Assembly: GCF_900747795.2 (NCBI RefSeq)
Contig: NC_041396.2
Coordinates: forward strand, 37,144,674-37,208,673
Source of the DNA: Erpetoichthys calabaricus
Lineage: Eukaryota; Chordata; Cladistia; Polypteriformes; Polypteridae
Length of the DNA: 64,000 nt
Reading direction: 5' to 3'
The notes below the pieces were generated by a model. It saw only the letters and a program-made list of their open reading frames with translations, did no database searches and was not told the origin of the DNA. Both the position numbers and the translations under genes were made by a program. Each line of letters starts with the position of its first letter. Position 1 is the first letter of the stretch. This document shows positions 54,497 through 64,000 of the stretch, one piece after another.

Positions 54497-55780
54497 CACT
54501 AGAATTACCAAAACGTATGAAAAAACTGTAATCCTGGCCAACCTTAAATCCGTTTACACCTCTCCGTCAGTGTCTTTTGTGTTGTAAATGTGTCGATCAG
54601 CACAAGTAGCAAGCAGCCTGCTATCCCATCCCCCTACCCACCACCGCAGTTCAATTCACAAAGAAGGTTCTAAGTGCAATACATACATTTCATGTGTGTT
54701 CCGTGTCTGCAACAAACCACATTGTTAAAACAGAAACATTTTTCATGTTTTAGTAATAATTGACAAAATGTAGACATGAAATGTATAATGTGTGAAGCCT
54801 GAAGTCCAAATATCAAATATACACTTCACAAAAGGTACAAGTATAACAAAACAAGTGCGCTTTTATTCAAGAATATAACTGCAGAAAAAGAACTCGCATT
54901 TGGGTGCCATATTGATACACACCTAATTCGACTGCTTTGGTGGTGTAGCAGTAAGAACGTCTGACACGTAATCAAGACGTTCACCATACGATCCTAGATG
55001 CCTCCGTTTTTGAGTAGTGAGCTGCTGTTATTCTTACTATTATAGAATAAAAACATACATTTGATTTGAGTTTGTAACAGCCGGTATAAATTTATGGTAC
55101 TTGTAAAAGTTAGCTTTTTTTTTTTTAATTCAGTTTTATTCTCTCAGTCACTTTCACGCTCCCGCTGATCTGACACTGTTAGTTTTCAAATAAAGACGTG
55201 CTATAACAGAGGTGAACTCCGATGAGCATGAGGGTTCTACATTGGAGAAAGAGAACAGAAGCCCTCCCCGCAAGAAACGTCCACTCACACATAAGAACAA
55301 CACAGCTGCACCTGGCGTAAAGGCGAAAGATGGCACTGTTTGGATTCAGCAACAGGTCAGGAATGATCCTGCCAGTCAGTCTGTCCCACACGTGTCCTTT
55401 AAAGAAAAAAAGCAGGTATCGTGCAAAGTCCTGTATGAGATTATGTTTTGTGATGGTCTTTATAAAAACACATTTATATGTTACTTATATAAAAGCCTGA
55501 TTGAATGTTATTTACCTTGATTAATTTTTTGATCTTCCTATAGCGTAAAGTCACAAGAAGACATGCTGAACGTCCTGTGTTTGATCGATGCGGGCATGCT
55601 GACACAGTACATGTGTACTGAAGTGACTTCAGCTGCAGGTGGAAGTAACCTCAAAAAGGAACATTGGGACATCGTTTTTTTAGGCTGAATTCTAACCCTA
55701 TGTCTGTTTTTTTTGTAAATCTTGTGTTGATTCTGTTTTAACTTATGTTCTACTAGCTTGGTTTTGAAATCATCATGTCC
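54497..55780 (+). mobile_element. piggyBac-like element, decayed
   Basis: It starts cactagaattacc immediately after TTAA (54493-54496), the piggyBac target. A frame at 55191-55415 reads PPRKKRPLTHKNN and KAKDGTVWIQQQVRN, resembling the KDGT.W block near the start of piggyBac transposases. The catalytic core is absent and the right end is not clear. A tRNA-like stretch at 54945-55010 lies inside. Confidence 0.45.
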
Positions 55781-56114
55781 CAAACATTAACAGGACAAAT
55801 TAAAATGTAAAATCAACCAGTAAAATAAGAACATTGTAGCAGTTAAATCTGAAAGATCTATTTGGTAAGCAAGTATTTCTCTCAGACAAAATTCACTCAA
55901 TACATTCGCAATTGCAGTTGTTGCCATCAGTCAAAGGTTCAAGTTATTATGGATAAAAAGCAACTGTTTCAAATATTCCTTAATCCTATCTGCAAATAAT
56001 CTTCTAAATACGTTTTACTTTAATAAATCTTCACAGGCTTAACCTGTGGGCTGAAGAGATAACAGTGTCATTGTTTGAGTATTAATATTGGCTTAATTGT
56101 TATTATAATAGCTG

Positions 56115-56658
56115 CGCTGGATGGATGGATGGATGGGCATCCCAACTGGAATGGAAGATGGATCTTAACCGGCCAGGACCATAAAGGAGGTGCAACCCTG
56201 CCGGACAAGTTGTAGATTCCTATCCCAGATGAGATAAACAAATAATGGATAGACAGTTTGTCACCCAGTACAAAGGGGGGCAGTGCTCCTCTGATTTGGC
56301 ACCAGTATGGACTCCCGCAGGGTGGCCTGGGAATTGGATATTTAAAGGGCAACCCTGTTGGGATCCTTTGGTGCCAACAGGGGGCACAATTAGGATTAAC
56401 TCTACATGCTTTAAAGGACTTCCGTTTGATCCGGAAGTTATGCAACACCATGGCACTGGAGGTACTCCTGGGTCAGGGATAAAAGAAGCCATCTCATTCC
56501 TGACGGAGAGCCAGAGTAGGAAGAAGACAAACAATTTAGTGTGTGCTGTATTGTTGATTTGGAGCCTGGATAAAGGTATTGCTGTTAATAAACTGTGGAT
56601 CTGTCTATAGGTGATTTGTGTCTTAAGTCAGGGCACTGAGGTGCCCCTGGTGGTCACA
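56115..56658 (+). mobile_element. LTR-like repeat (fossil), plus orientation
   Basis: It ends 'gtgcccctggtggtcaca', the same end as the minus-strand repeat at 11952-12446. A polyA-type 'aataaac' lies near 56588 and a TATA-like 'ggataaaag' near 56476. The left boundary is uncertain because a (GGAT)n stretch precedes it. The open frames at 56068-56610 on both strands fall inside and carry no known domain. Confidence 0.45.
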
Positions 56659-56659
56659 G

Positions 56660-58125
56660 TATGTTAAAAGTTTAGATTTTATATTGTATGATATATTGCA
56701 CTGTGTAGCAATTACTTTATTTTTACACTGTCACAACTAATCCTGGAGTGAGAATTCCAATATAGTCTTTCACATTCTCTGTTTTACGTGTATTTACACT
56801 CAGTATTAGAAAATAAAACTAACTTACTCCATCCAGCTCAAGGGTGAAAAGGAATTCTGTTAAGAATTATCCACTTTTCCTAGAGTTCTGAAATCCCTGT
56901 TTTATGAGAATGTGAATTGTGTATCAGATAATGTTGACTAAAGTGGATTACTGCCAACATGCTGAGCCAATCTAAAGGGTAAAGAATCAATTTAGAGCCA
57001 TCTACTGGATAGAAGAAAAGACAATCATGCCCTGGCTAGTCTTTTATTTTGAAGGTTTTGTATTTACAGTTTATTTATAACTCATTTCTCTAGACAGACT
57101 TCTATCAGTGATGAATTTGATGCCCTTTTCATTTTACTTGGAAAGCTGTCACTAGAAGGGAAAGATAATGTATAGTAATGACCATTATTCTAAAATATGG
57201 TATGACACAAGAATGGGGCAGTGCTGTACAGATCCGGTGTCCTGAGTTTGAATCCTGCAAATGGTTGCTGCCTGACTGGAACTTGCACAGTTCCTCTTCG
57301 GGATTCTCCATACCAAAGATGTACAGGATCTGAACCAACCCTGTGTGTGAGTAGGCTCTGTTTGACTGATATTCTGTGCTAGATTGGTTTCTGCCTTGAT
57401 CCACTGCTATTAGGATTGGCTCCGACATCCTGGGTCTATGAATTGAATTTGACTGTATTGTAAACATGTCTGTGTATGGTAAATTTGTTTAGTTGTGTGA
57501 TCTTTGTCTTTTTTAATTGAGACATGTACAGTATTTAGTTATAGAGAGCCAAGGACATTTTAGCAGATATGCGTGCTGTATGAAGGATTGGGGTGGACTC
57601 AGTTTTACACTATATCTTCAATTGTCACATCATTGGAGAGCCCCTAAATCACCTTCAACCTAAAGAGGAACAGTCAGGTTGTTTTATCTTTTAATAGCAA
57701 AAAGTACCCTTTCATGTGGGAGCTTTGAAAAATTGCAGTGTGAAATGATGTAGCTGTTTATGTAAAATTTGTCAGGAAATAGTGAGATTGTGGTGGGTTG
57801 GGGTGGTCAGTTTCAAATTATTTAATTTAGTTCAGAAGTCTCCCCTTCCCTCAACTCATGGTGAGTGGGAAATGATCTGACCTGAAATCTCAATGAGGGA
57901 GACTTGTGTCATTGCGTATAAAACAAGTGATTCACTGATCCCCAAATTCTTTCATTAACTTGATCAGAAATCACTTCCACCATTCCCCACCCACACCTCG
58001 AGAGTGAGACACTCAAGGAAGGCTCTGAAATATAAATTTCCCTATGCCACAAAAAGATAATTCTGTACGGTATTAATTATAAGTATCAATGGGGGAGTAT
58101 TTATATATAAAAAATTCTTTTCGCG
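56660..58125. other. Gene-free stretch with a faint SINE relic
   Basis: At 57210-57440 a degraded SINE can be suspected ('gagtttgaatcctgcaaatg', B-box-like; 'ggttctgccttg' type blocks). The 112-codon minus frame at 57129-57467 lies across it. Nothing else was recognised. Confidence 0.35.
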
Positions 58126-58130
58126 TTTGA

Positions 58131-58220
58131 AACGGAAATTACGTATGACCACGTGATATAGAAATTACGTATGGAACGGAAATTACGTATGACCACACGA
58201 TATGGAAATTACCTATGACC
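58131..58220. repeat. Short tandem repeat, four units
   Basis: The unit ggaaattacgtatgaccac recurs with small changes four times in 90 bp (58133, 58159, 58179, 58203), separated by 'acgatat' or 'gtgatat'. 'Tacgta' at the unit centre is palindromic. Confidence 0.75.
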
Positions 58221-58279
58221 ACAGAACACATTATAATACAGGAACTAATCACTTTGTTTGTGGACGCCATTTTTATATC

Positions 58280-58802
58280 GTCTTTACGAATTGTTATTAT
58301 TTGTGTACGCCCTGCGTCGCCCTCTCCCACCCCTCCCTGTCTGGACTACAGTGCTGAGCCATCTGCCGCCAGGCACGTTCTGACAGAAAAGTTTTATTTA
58401 TTCGTCCACATGACTGTCGCTGAAACTGCCACATTGTAACTTTTCTTTAGTTGGCAGTACTTGATAGTAGAAGAGATGAGGAAAACAGCTTTGCGTCTTT
58501 CTACTTTTTAACTGTGCCGAGCTGTAAACAATATGAAGACGAGACCACCTTCAGCGGCGAGGGGTCGTGAGAACAAAGTGGACGCTGGGAGGCGCGGAAT
58601 GTCGGGCTGTCCGCCGAGTCGAGAGCTTCGCAGTTTCGGGCAGCGTCCTCTCTTCTCGCACTGTTTGTGACACTTCAAGTCCCCCGTCGGCTCCTGGGAG
58701 AGTGGAAATCTTTGCGAATGAGTGTAATCGGCGCCATCAAAGCAGGACTTTGTTTATAAATTGCCCTGCACAACTACTTACTGTCCCTTAAGGTAAGTTC
58801 GG
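58280..58802 (+). promoter_or_regulatory. CpG-rich block ending in a splice donor
   Basis: Compared with its surroundings this block is rich in GC and CpG (cgccctgcgtcgccctctcc; cagcggcgaggggtcgtg). It ends ccttaag|gtaagttcgg at about 58792, a good donor. It could be the promoter and first exon of a transposon, perhaps the Helitron that ends at 61799, or of a host gene to the right. The open frame at 58567-58791 has no recognisable domain. Confidence 0.3.
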
Positions 58803-59212
58803 GTCACTAAAACCCCACAACATTCAAGGTTGCTTTTGTGATTAATTATTTTAACAAGTAAATCACAGGCATATAGTGCAAGGTTGTCAGGCAAAAATTT
58901 GGACAATCACATAGAAAATGTAATTTCTATACCACAGCGGCCGTCTAGTGCAGGCATGTCACTCTCACTGCCATTGGTGGGCCGCTTCGACTGCCATACA
59001 TGCATCAGCGGGCCGCACTGTAACAAATACTATTATACAAACTTACTGTAGTTTTCTTTCCAATACTGAAAACTTTAAAAAATGTAACACTTAAAGTTTA
59101 AAGTTTAAAGAAAAGCAATTTATTTCCATACAATCTCCGTAAAACAGTGTACAATTAGAGTCTTAGCCCCTTAGCTAGGTCCTTATATAATTATATTATA
59201 TTCATTATATTA

Positions 59213-60810
59213 CAGGTGCTGGTTATAAAATTAGAATATCATGACAAAGTTGATTTATTTCAGTAATTCCATTCAAAAAGTGAAACTTGTATATTAGATT
59301 CATTCATTACACACAGACTGATGTATTTCAAATGTTTATTTCTTTTAATGTTGATGATTATAACTGACAACTAATGAAAGTCCCAAATTCAGTATCTCGG
59401 AAAATTAGAATATTGTGAAAAGGTTCAATATTGAAGACAACTGGTGCCACACTCTAATCAGCTAATTAACTCAAAACACCTGCAAAAGCCTTTAAATGGT
59501 CTCTCAGTCTACAATCATGGGGAAGACTGCTGACTTGACAGATGTCCAAAAGACGACCATTGACACCTTGCACAAGGAGGGCAAGACACAAAAGGTCATT
59601 GCTAAAGAGGCTGGCTGTTCACAGAGCTCTGTGTCCAAGCACATTAATAGAGAGGCGAAGAGAAGGACAAGATGTGGTAGAAAAAAAGTGTACAAGCAAT
59701 AGGGATAACCGCACCCTGGAGAGGATTGTGAAACAAAACCCATTCAAAAATGTGGGGGAGATTCACAAAGAGTGGACTGCAGCTGGAGTCAGTGCTTCAA
59801 GAACCACCACACACAGACGTATGCAAGACATGGGTTTCAGCTGTCGCATTCCTTGTGTCAAGCCACTCTTGAATAAGAGACAGCGTCAGAAGTGTCTCTC
59901 CTGGGCGAAAGACAAAAAGGACTGGACTGCTGCTGAGTGGTCCAAAGTTATGTTCTCTTATGAAAGAAAATTTTGCATTTCCTTTGGAAATCAAGGTCAC
60001 AGAGTCTGGAGGAAGAGAGGAGAGGCACAGAATCCACGTTGCTTGAGGTCCAGTGTAAAGTTTCCACAGTCAGTGATGGTTTGGGGTGCCATGTCATCTG
60101 CTGGTGTTGGTCCATTGTGTTTTCTGAGGTCCAAGGTCAATGCAGCCATCTACCAGGAAGTTTTAGAGCACTTAATGCTTCCTGCTGCTGATAAACTTTA
60201 TGGAGATGCAGATTTCATTTTCCAACAGGACCTGGCACCTGCACACAGTGCCAAAGCTACCAGTACCTGGTTTAAGGACCATGGTATCCCTGTTCTTGAT
60301 TGGCCAGCAAACTCACCTGACCTTAACCCCATAGAAAATCTATGGAGTATTGTGAAGAGGAAGATGCAATATGCCAGACCCAACAATTCAGAAAAGCTGA
60401 AGGCCACTATCAGAGCAACATGGGCTGTCATAACACCTGAGCAGTGCCACAGACTGATCGATTCCATGCCACGCCGCATTGCTTTAGTAATCCAGGCCAA
60501 AGGAGCCCCAACTAAATATTGAGTGCTGTACATGCTCATACTTTTCATGTTCATACCTTTCAGTTGGCCAACATTTCTAAAAATCCTTTTTTTGCATTGG
60601 TCTTAATTGATATTCTAATTTTCCGAGATACTGAATTTGGGACTTTCATTAGTTGTCAGTTATAATCATCAACATCAAAAGAAATAAACATTTGAAATAC
60701 ATCAGTCTGTGTGTAATGAATGCATCTAATATACAAGTTTCACTTTTTGAATGGAATTACTGAAATAAATCATCCTTGTCATGATATTCTAATTTTATGA
60801 CCAACACCTG
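59213..60810 (+). mobile_element. Tc1-family DNA transposon, nested in the hAT
   Basis: A 1598-bp element bounded by TA (59211-59212 and 60811-60812). Its inverted repeats are about 205 bp: left caggtgctggttataaaatt, right reversed caggtgttggtcataaaatt, continuing to 'gatactgaatttgggactt' on both arms. One transposase gene spans 59518-60522. It is a different Tc1 family from the one at 3759. Confidence 0.93.
59518..60522 (+). pseudogene. Tc1 transposase with a frameshift and a lost catalytic Asp
   Basis: It starts at the ATG at 59518 (MGKTADLTDVQKTTIDTLHK) with the first HTH GCSQSSVSKHIN. At a run of A bases near 59680-59687 the frame shifts, and the downstream part continues in another frame: NRDNRTLERIVKQNPFKN, SASRTTTHRRMQDMGF, QSVMVWGAMSSAGVGPL, QQDLAPAHSAKATSTWF (second Asp) and DWPANSPDLNPIENLW (Glu, DD34E). 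The first catalytic position, usually FSDESKF, here reads FSYERKF, so the Asp is Tyr. Both changes independently abolish function. The length would otherwise be normal, about 335 residues. Confidence 0.9.
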
Positions 60811-60849
60811 TATATTCATTGCTTATATAGGAGTCTTACAGTGTGAGAT

Positions 60850-61035
60850 CTATTTCTTTTGTCCTGGCACTTGGCATCTCTTGTTAGTAACCAGTTTGTC
60901 AATATCAGGCTTGAAATCTTGTGCAGCTGCAACTTTTATGAGGGATGAAAGGTGCTCGACGGTAAGTCTTGAGCGATGTAGGGTTTTAGTAGCTTTCATT
61001 AATGAAAACAATTGCTCATAAAGGTAAGTGCTCAT
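60850..61035 (-). pseudogene. hAT transposase C-terminal dimerisation remnant
   Basis: A 61-codon piece: STYLYEQLFSLMKATKT, RSRLTVEHLSSLIKVA and PDIDKLVTNKRCQVPG. This matches the C-terminal hAT dimerisation region of Charlie-type transposases (STY.CEQ.FS.MK, SRLTDEHL, P.FDALV..K.CQ.S). The RNase H-like catalytic part is absent. Confidence 0.75.
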
Positions 61036-61759
61036 GACACGCTTCTATATGCGTGTGTCCGTAACTTGAAAACCAAGTGGCGGCCCATGATATTCTCATT
61101 ATGGCAGAACGTTATAATACTACATATAGCTTAATGCTCCGACTCCAGCGACATTAGTAAATACAATGTACTAATTAACAAGAAACACAATGTTTTTCTG
61201 TGTCGTTATTTTCTCTTCCTGTTTTATATTCAATATATATTGGCGTGGCGGCCCTGTACAGGTGCACAGTTTGCACATGCCTAAGGCCACCCCTGCTGCC
61301 AGGCTAATGCAGCCTAGTACTTCAGTTGCGTCGTCACGGCTCATTAACTTTGGACAAGGCTCGTGGCTATACTAGCAGATGACATTTCCGGTACCATAAT
61401 GCCATGGGAAAACGCGCTTTTGTCAGAAGGCAGAAGTAAGAAAAGTCAGTAAGTAACGCCGAAGATGCAGAATGATTCAATCACAATTGATAGTAATCAT
61501 TTTGTACAAATTTAGTGCTAACTAGGATCTGTCATGCGGGCCGCACAGATTTCTGTTGCAGGCTGCATGTGGCCCAGGGGCCGCGTGTTTGACAGGCCTG
61601 GTCTAGCGCCTTTCACAAGGGATCTACTACTTACTGTGTTATAGCGCCTTTAAAATTTAGTGTACCCGAAACAACTCCAGTAGTGCTCAATGTATCTTTA
61701 CTTCTTAAATGTTAATGTTTTACTGTTTAATAACTTATAGACTACATTTTATTTTTTTC

Positions 61760-61799
61760 CCTTGCACTCAGTGAGCAAAGCCACTGGGTAATCAGCTAG
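61760..61799 (+). mobile_element. Helitron 3' terminus (hairpin plus CTAG)
   Basis: A stem cagtg (61769-61773) pairs with cactg (61782-61786), then 'ggtaatcag' and CTAG at 61796-61799, followed by T. This is the canonical Helitron 3' end. Its 5' end was not located; it may lie to the left of the hAT insertion. Confidence 0.6.
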
Positions 61800-62147
61800 T
61801 CTTCTATATATATAAAGGAGAGATGGGATCCGTGTGGCTGTGTTTGTGTGTTTGTGGAGGGACGGAGAGTTAAGGCGGGTGTTGGAGTCACGTGATCATC
61901 TCCCCTCCCATTCACCTCATTTCGCTCTGAGCTGAGCTCCGCAGCTGATGCGGTCTTACCGTTCTTTTTCCATAGTGTTTAGTTCTTTCTCCTTTACTGA
62001 TTTACTGTTTAGTAGACGCGGTACTTACTGAATAGTATTTTTTCCTTTAGTGTTTCTTAGTGTTTAGTAGACGCTGTGTGCCGGTGTTCCTGGCGGTGTT
62101 GCGGTTTAGTGTTACTTTCTACTTCTTTTTTGTACTTTAGTGTTTAA
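61800..62147 (+). mobile_element. Helitron 5'-end-like segment
   Basis: It begins TCTTCTATATATATAAAGG right after the CTAG of the preceding Helitron, fitting a 5' TC terminus inserted at the AT junction. The remainder is a T-rich leader with repeated 'tagtgtttagt' and 'gtagacgc' blocks. It is interrupted at 62148 by another Helitron end. Confidence 0.5.
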
Positions 62148-62540
62148 CTAGCAAAATACCCGCGCTTCGCAGCGACAAAGTACTGCTTTAAAATTTTAAA
62201 TAATAAACTGAGGGAAAATGTACCAATAATTATTTGTTAAGGATCTCTTTGCATACCACGTTGTCAGTTTGCCCCTCCGGTTGTAATATGACCAAGCTGT
62301 GCGCTGAGCTTACTCTTGAGCATGCAACGTATAGTTGGCCATGTGAAAAGCAATCTTGCCTCAGATCAATGCCAACCTTTGTAGGGTCTGTCTCTGAGAC
62401 TTATTAATTGTCATTGCGAAGCAGAGCCTTACTGAAAATTGTAGGCGTTTGAATAGAAATGGGAGATCAGAGGGTATAACGGGGATGCGAGGAATAAAAA
62501 CTCTCTCCCCTGAGCCACCGCCAGTAAAAATAGTTGCCTC
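62148..62540 (-). mobile_element. Helitron fragment with helicase remnant
   Basis: On the minus strand the 3' end reads cgctgcgaagcg (hairpin) ... gtattttgctag with CTAG at 62148-62151. Upstream, a decayed frame reads [20 protein letters not shown] and [14 protein letters not shown], the C-terminal motif VI region of Helitron PIF1-like helicases. Stops and frame changes are present, and Rep was not seen. Confidence 0.7.
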
Positions 62541-62544
62541 AATT

Positions 62545-63270
62545 AGGTTCTTTTAGTTAAAGTTAAAGCTGACCTCCTACCTCTCATTTAGCATCAATGG
62601 TTCTGATCACAACAATACAAGTTTTGTACATCATGTTAGTTTGAAGGGGCGTGTTAGGGGCGGACCTCAGTTAATTCTTAGAATGTGAGTTTTTCTGCCA
62701 GTTCAGTACTAGAACAGTGATGTCACTGGTCCACTCTTTTCTGGTAATTTTTGCGGACACACCCACATCATTTCACATCTACTATTTTTTCAAAGCTTCT
62801 ACATGTACGTAAGACTACTTTACATCATTAAAAAACAGAAAAACATGACTTTTTTCTTTAAAAATAAAGCAATAATAAAAATCATAATTATAGTATTATT
62901 TTTTCAGCTTTGATTTTTTAGAGGAATCTTTGTGAGGCTAATATTTTTTTTTGTGTTTGTTTCAAAGGCAGCATGTACTGGCATTGGTTCTGTTGACTTG
63001 TACTTCAGGAGAGTCAGCCTGGCCACTTCTTGTGGTTTTTTTTACATTCTCTCTAAAGATGGAGGGGCTGCTCTCTTATCACTAAGAAGTGCTCATTTCA
63101 CTAATTGAACAGATGTCTGAATAGCATTTTAATAAATGTACCCTAGTTAACTTTTCTTAATGATTCATTCATTCAAAAATAGAGACCATTTAGTTTCTTA
63201 ATTTAATGAAGTTCGGTGTTATCAAATGTTTTACTCTTAGGGCTTGTGAAAGGGGCTGAAGTATTCATTT
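62545..63270. other. No gene recognised
   Basis: Probably further Helitron-derived or intergenic sequence. No frame or structured element can be supported. Confidence 0.35.
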
Positions 63271-63276
63271 AATGAT

Positions 63277-63400
63277 GAAAAACAAGGGGGCTCCGCCCCC
63301 TGCTCGCTTCGCTCGCCTACCCCCGGTGTTTTGAACCCGTGCCCGCTGGGCAGCCACGTGTGAGGATGACGCACGTTTAATACGGAGCGTTCGCCTGTGT
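63277..63400. repeat. GC-rich hairpin repeat
   Basis: gggggctccgccccc at 63286-63300 is a perfect hairpin, followed by 'tgctcgcttcgctcgc' with a second short palindrome. It looks like a transposon terminus, possibly a Helitron. The 46-bp stretch at 63355-63400 recurs at 63763-63808. Confidence 0.5.
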
Positions 63401-63589
63401 ACCTGTTTATGACGTTTTAATTTGCTTTCTACTCTGTCTTTTATTTCTGATCTCGCTTTATTCTGCTTTTGTTTTAATGACACGTGGTCCGTGGTGAATA
63501 TATTTTGCCCGTTTCGAGTAATAATGTTCATTTGTTTGCGATACTGTGATGTTTATCGTACTGTTAATAATGCATCACTGTAATGTGAT

Positions 63590-63756
63590 TCACTTAGGGG
63601 GGGTAAACGTTAACATTTAACATTCTACAAAGTTATTGTCTTTTTTTCACCTGCATTATCATCATTCTTTAATATAATATTATTTATTGTATTAGTATGC
63701 TGCTGCTGGAAAATGTGAATTTCCCATTGGGATTAATAAAGTATCTATCTATCTAT
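63590..63756 (+). mobile_element. L2/CR1-like LINE 3' end
   Basis: 'taaacgttaacattt', 'caaagttattgtct', 'cacctgcattatcatcattc' and 'gggattaataaagtatctat' with a short (TATC)n tail. It matches the 3' UTR of the LINE at 50274-52220. Severely 5'-truncated. Confidence 0.78.

Positions 63757-64000
<244 letters not shown>

Larger units (their letters stand above)
58951..61600 (-). mobile_element. hAT element interrupted by a Tc1 element
   Basis: Ends caggcatgtcac at the left and, reversed, caggcctgtcaaac at the right, between 8-bp duplications gtctagtg (58943-58950) and gtctagcg (61601-61608, one mismatch). The Tc1 element at 59213-60810 lies inside; without it the hAT is about 1.05 kb. A transposase C-terminus on the minus strand (60850-61035) gives the orientation. 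Most of the transposase is deleted. Confidence 0.82.

Noticed and set aside
54945-55010. Possible tRNA gene
   Set aside because: tRNA-like arms are visible but the cloverleaf is incomplete and the stretch lies in a transposon relic.
56245-56610. 121-codon open frame
   Set aside because: Falls in an LTR-like repeat, overlaps frames on the other strand, no known domain.
53075-58125. Third V1R coding exon
   Set aside because: I looked for the conserved segments (FRIFRG, LLSTYQA, ASFPNNT, TSVCPVV) in the plus-strand region where spacing predicts it and found none.

Overview
This is repeat-dense vertebrate nuclear DNA. It has no bacterial-style operons. Low GC, many retroposons, fish-type Tc1, hAT and Helitron DNA transposons, tRNA-derived SINEs and two V1R/ORA chemoreceptor genes point to a ray-finned fish. 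Several dispersed repeats look to me like those of bichirs or reedfish (Polypteriformes); that assignment rests on memory and is an inference.

Host genes. Only two intact host coding sequences are visible, both + strand and both 321-codon vomeronasal type-1-like receptors: V1R-A (20596-21561) and V1R-B (39321-40286), about 74% identical by hand count. Each begins just after a splice acceptor. Each has a candidate TATA box and short non-coding first exon several kb upstream (16893-16966 and 32623-32702). A third copy of the B-type promoter and first exon (49503-49594, within a duplicated block at about 48296-50100) has no receptor exon in the remaining 14 kb. The 3' flanks of A and B are also homologous (22690-23760 and 41940-42300), and an extra flank copy lies at 47860-47960. 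The window is therefore a tandem V1R array with at least one eroded or partly deleted unit.

Mobile DNA, left to right. An RTE-like LINE stub (1199-1766); a decayed Tc1/mariner relic (2395-2990); a Tc1 element with long inverted repeats (3759-5551); a degenerate minisatellite holding a solo LTR (5826-6780); two hAT-type non-autonomous elements (6784-7450, 9706-10386); a cluster of tRNA-like repeats carrying hammerhead ribozymes (11229-11837, with a third copy at 33021-33320); a pogo/Tigger-like element (13924-14876); a Helitron 5' end (14957-15546); V1R-A; LTR-like repeats and SINEs; a second pogo element (27011-27678) inside another repeat; a nearly full-length RTE-like LINE split by a solo LTR (28069-31385); a decayed LINE split by a younger LINE whose flanks are a 66-bp direct repeat (34180-38340); V1R-B; an L1-like LINE (43010-44451); the eroded third V1R unit; an L2/CR1-like LINE (50274-52220); a piggyBac-like relic (54497 on); a Tc1 nested in a hAT (58951-61600); and Helitron ends and a helicase remnant (61760-62540).

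The most unusual item is the hammerhead-ribozyme repeat. Copies 1 and 2 keep CTGATGA, a stem II hairpin, GAAA and a GTC cleavage site. They lie about 30 bp downstream of a tRNA-type B box or A box, and copy 1 sits between about 120-bp inverted arms. All coordinates and alignments were made by eye; family names are recognition calls, not database results.
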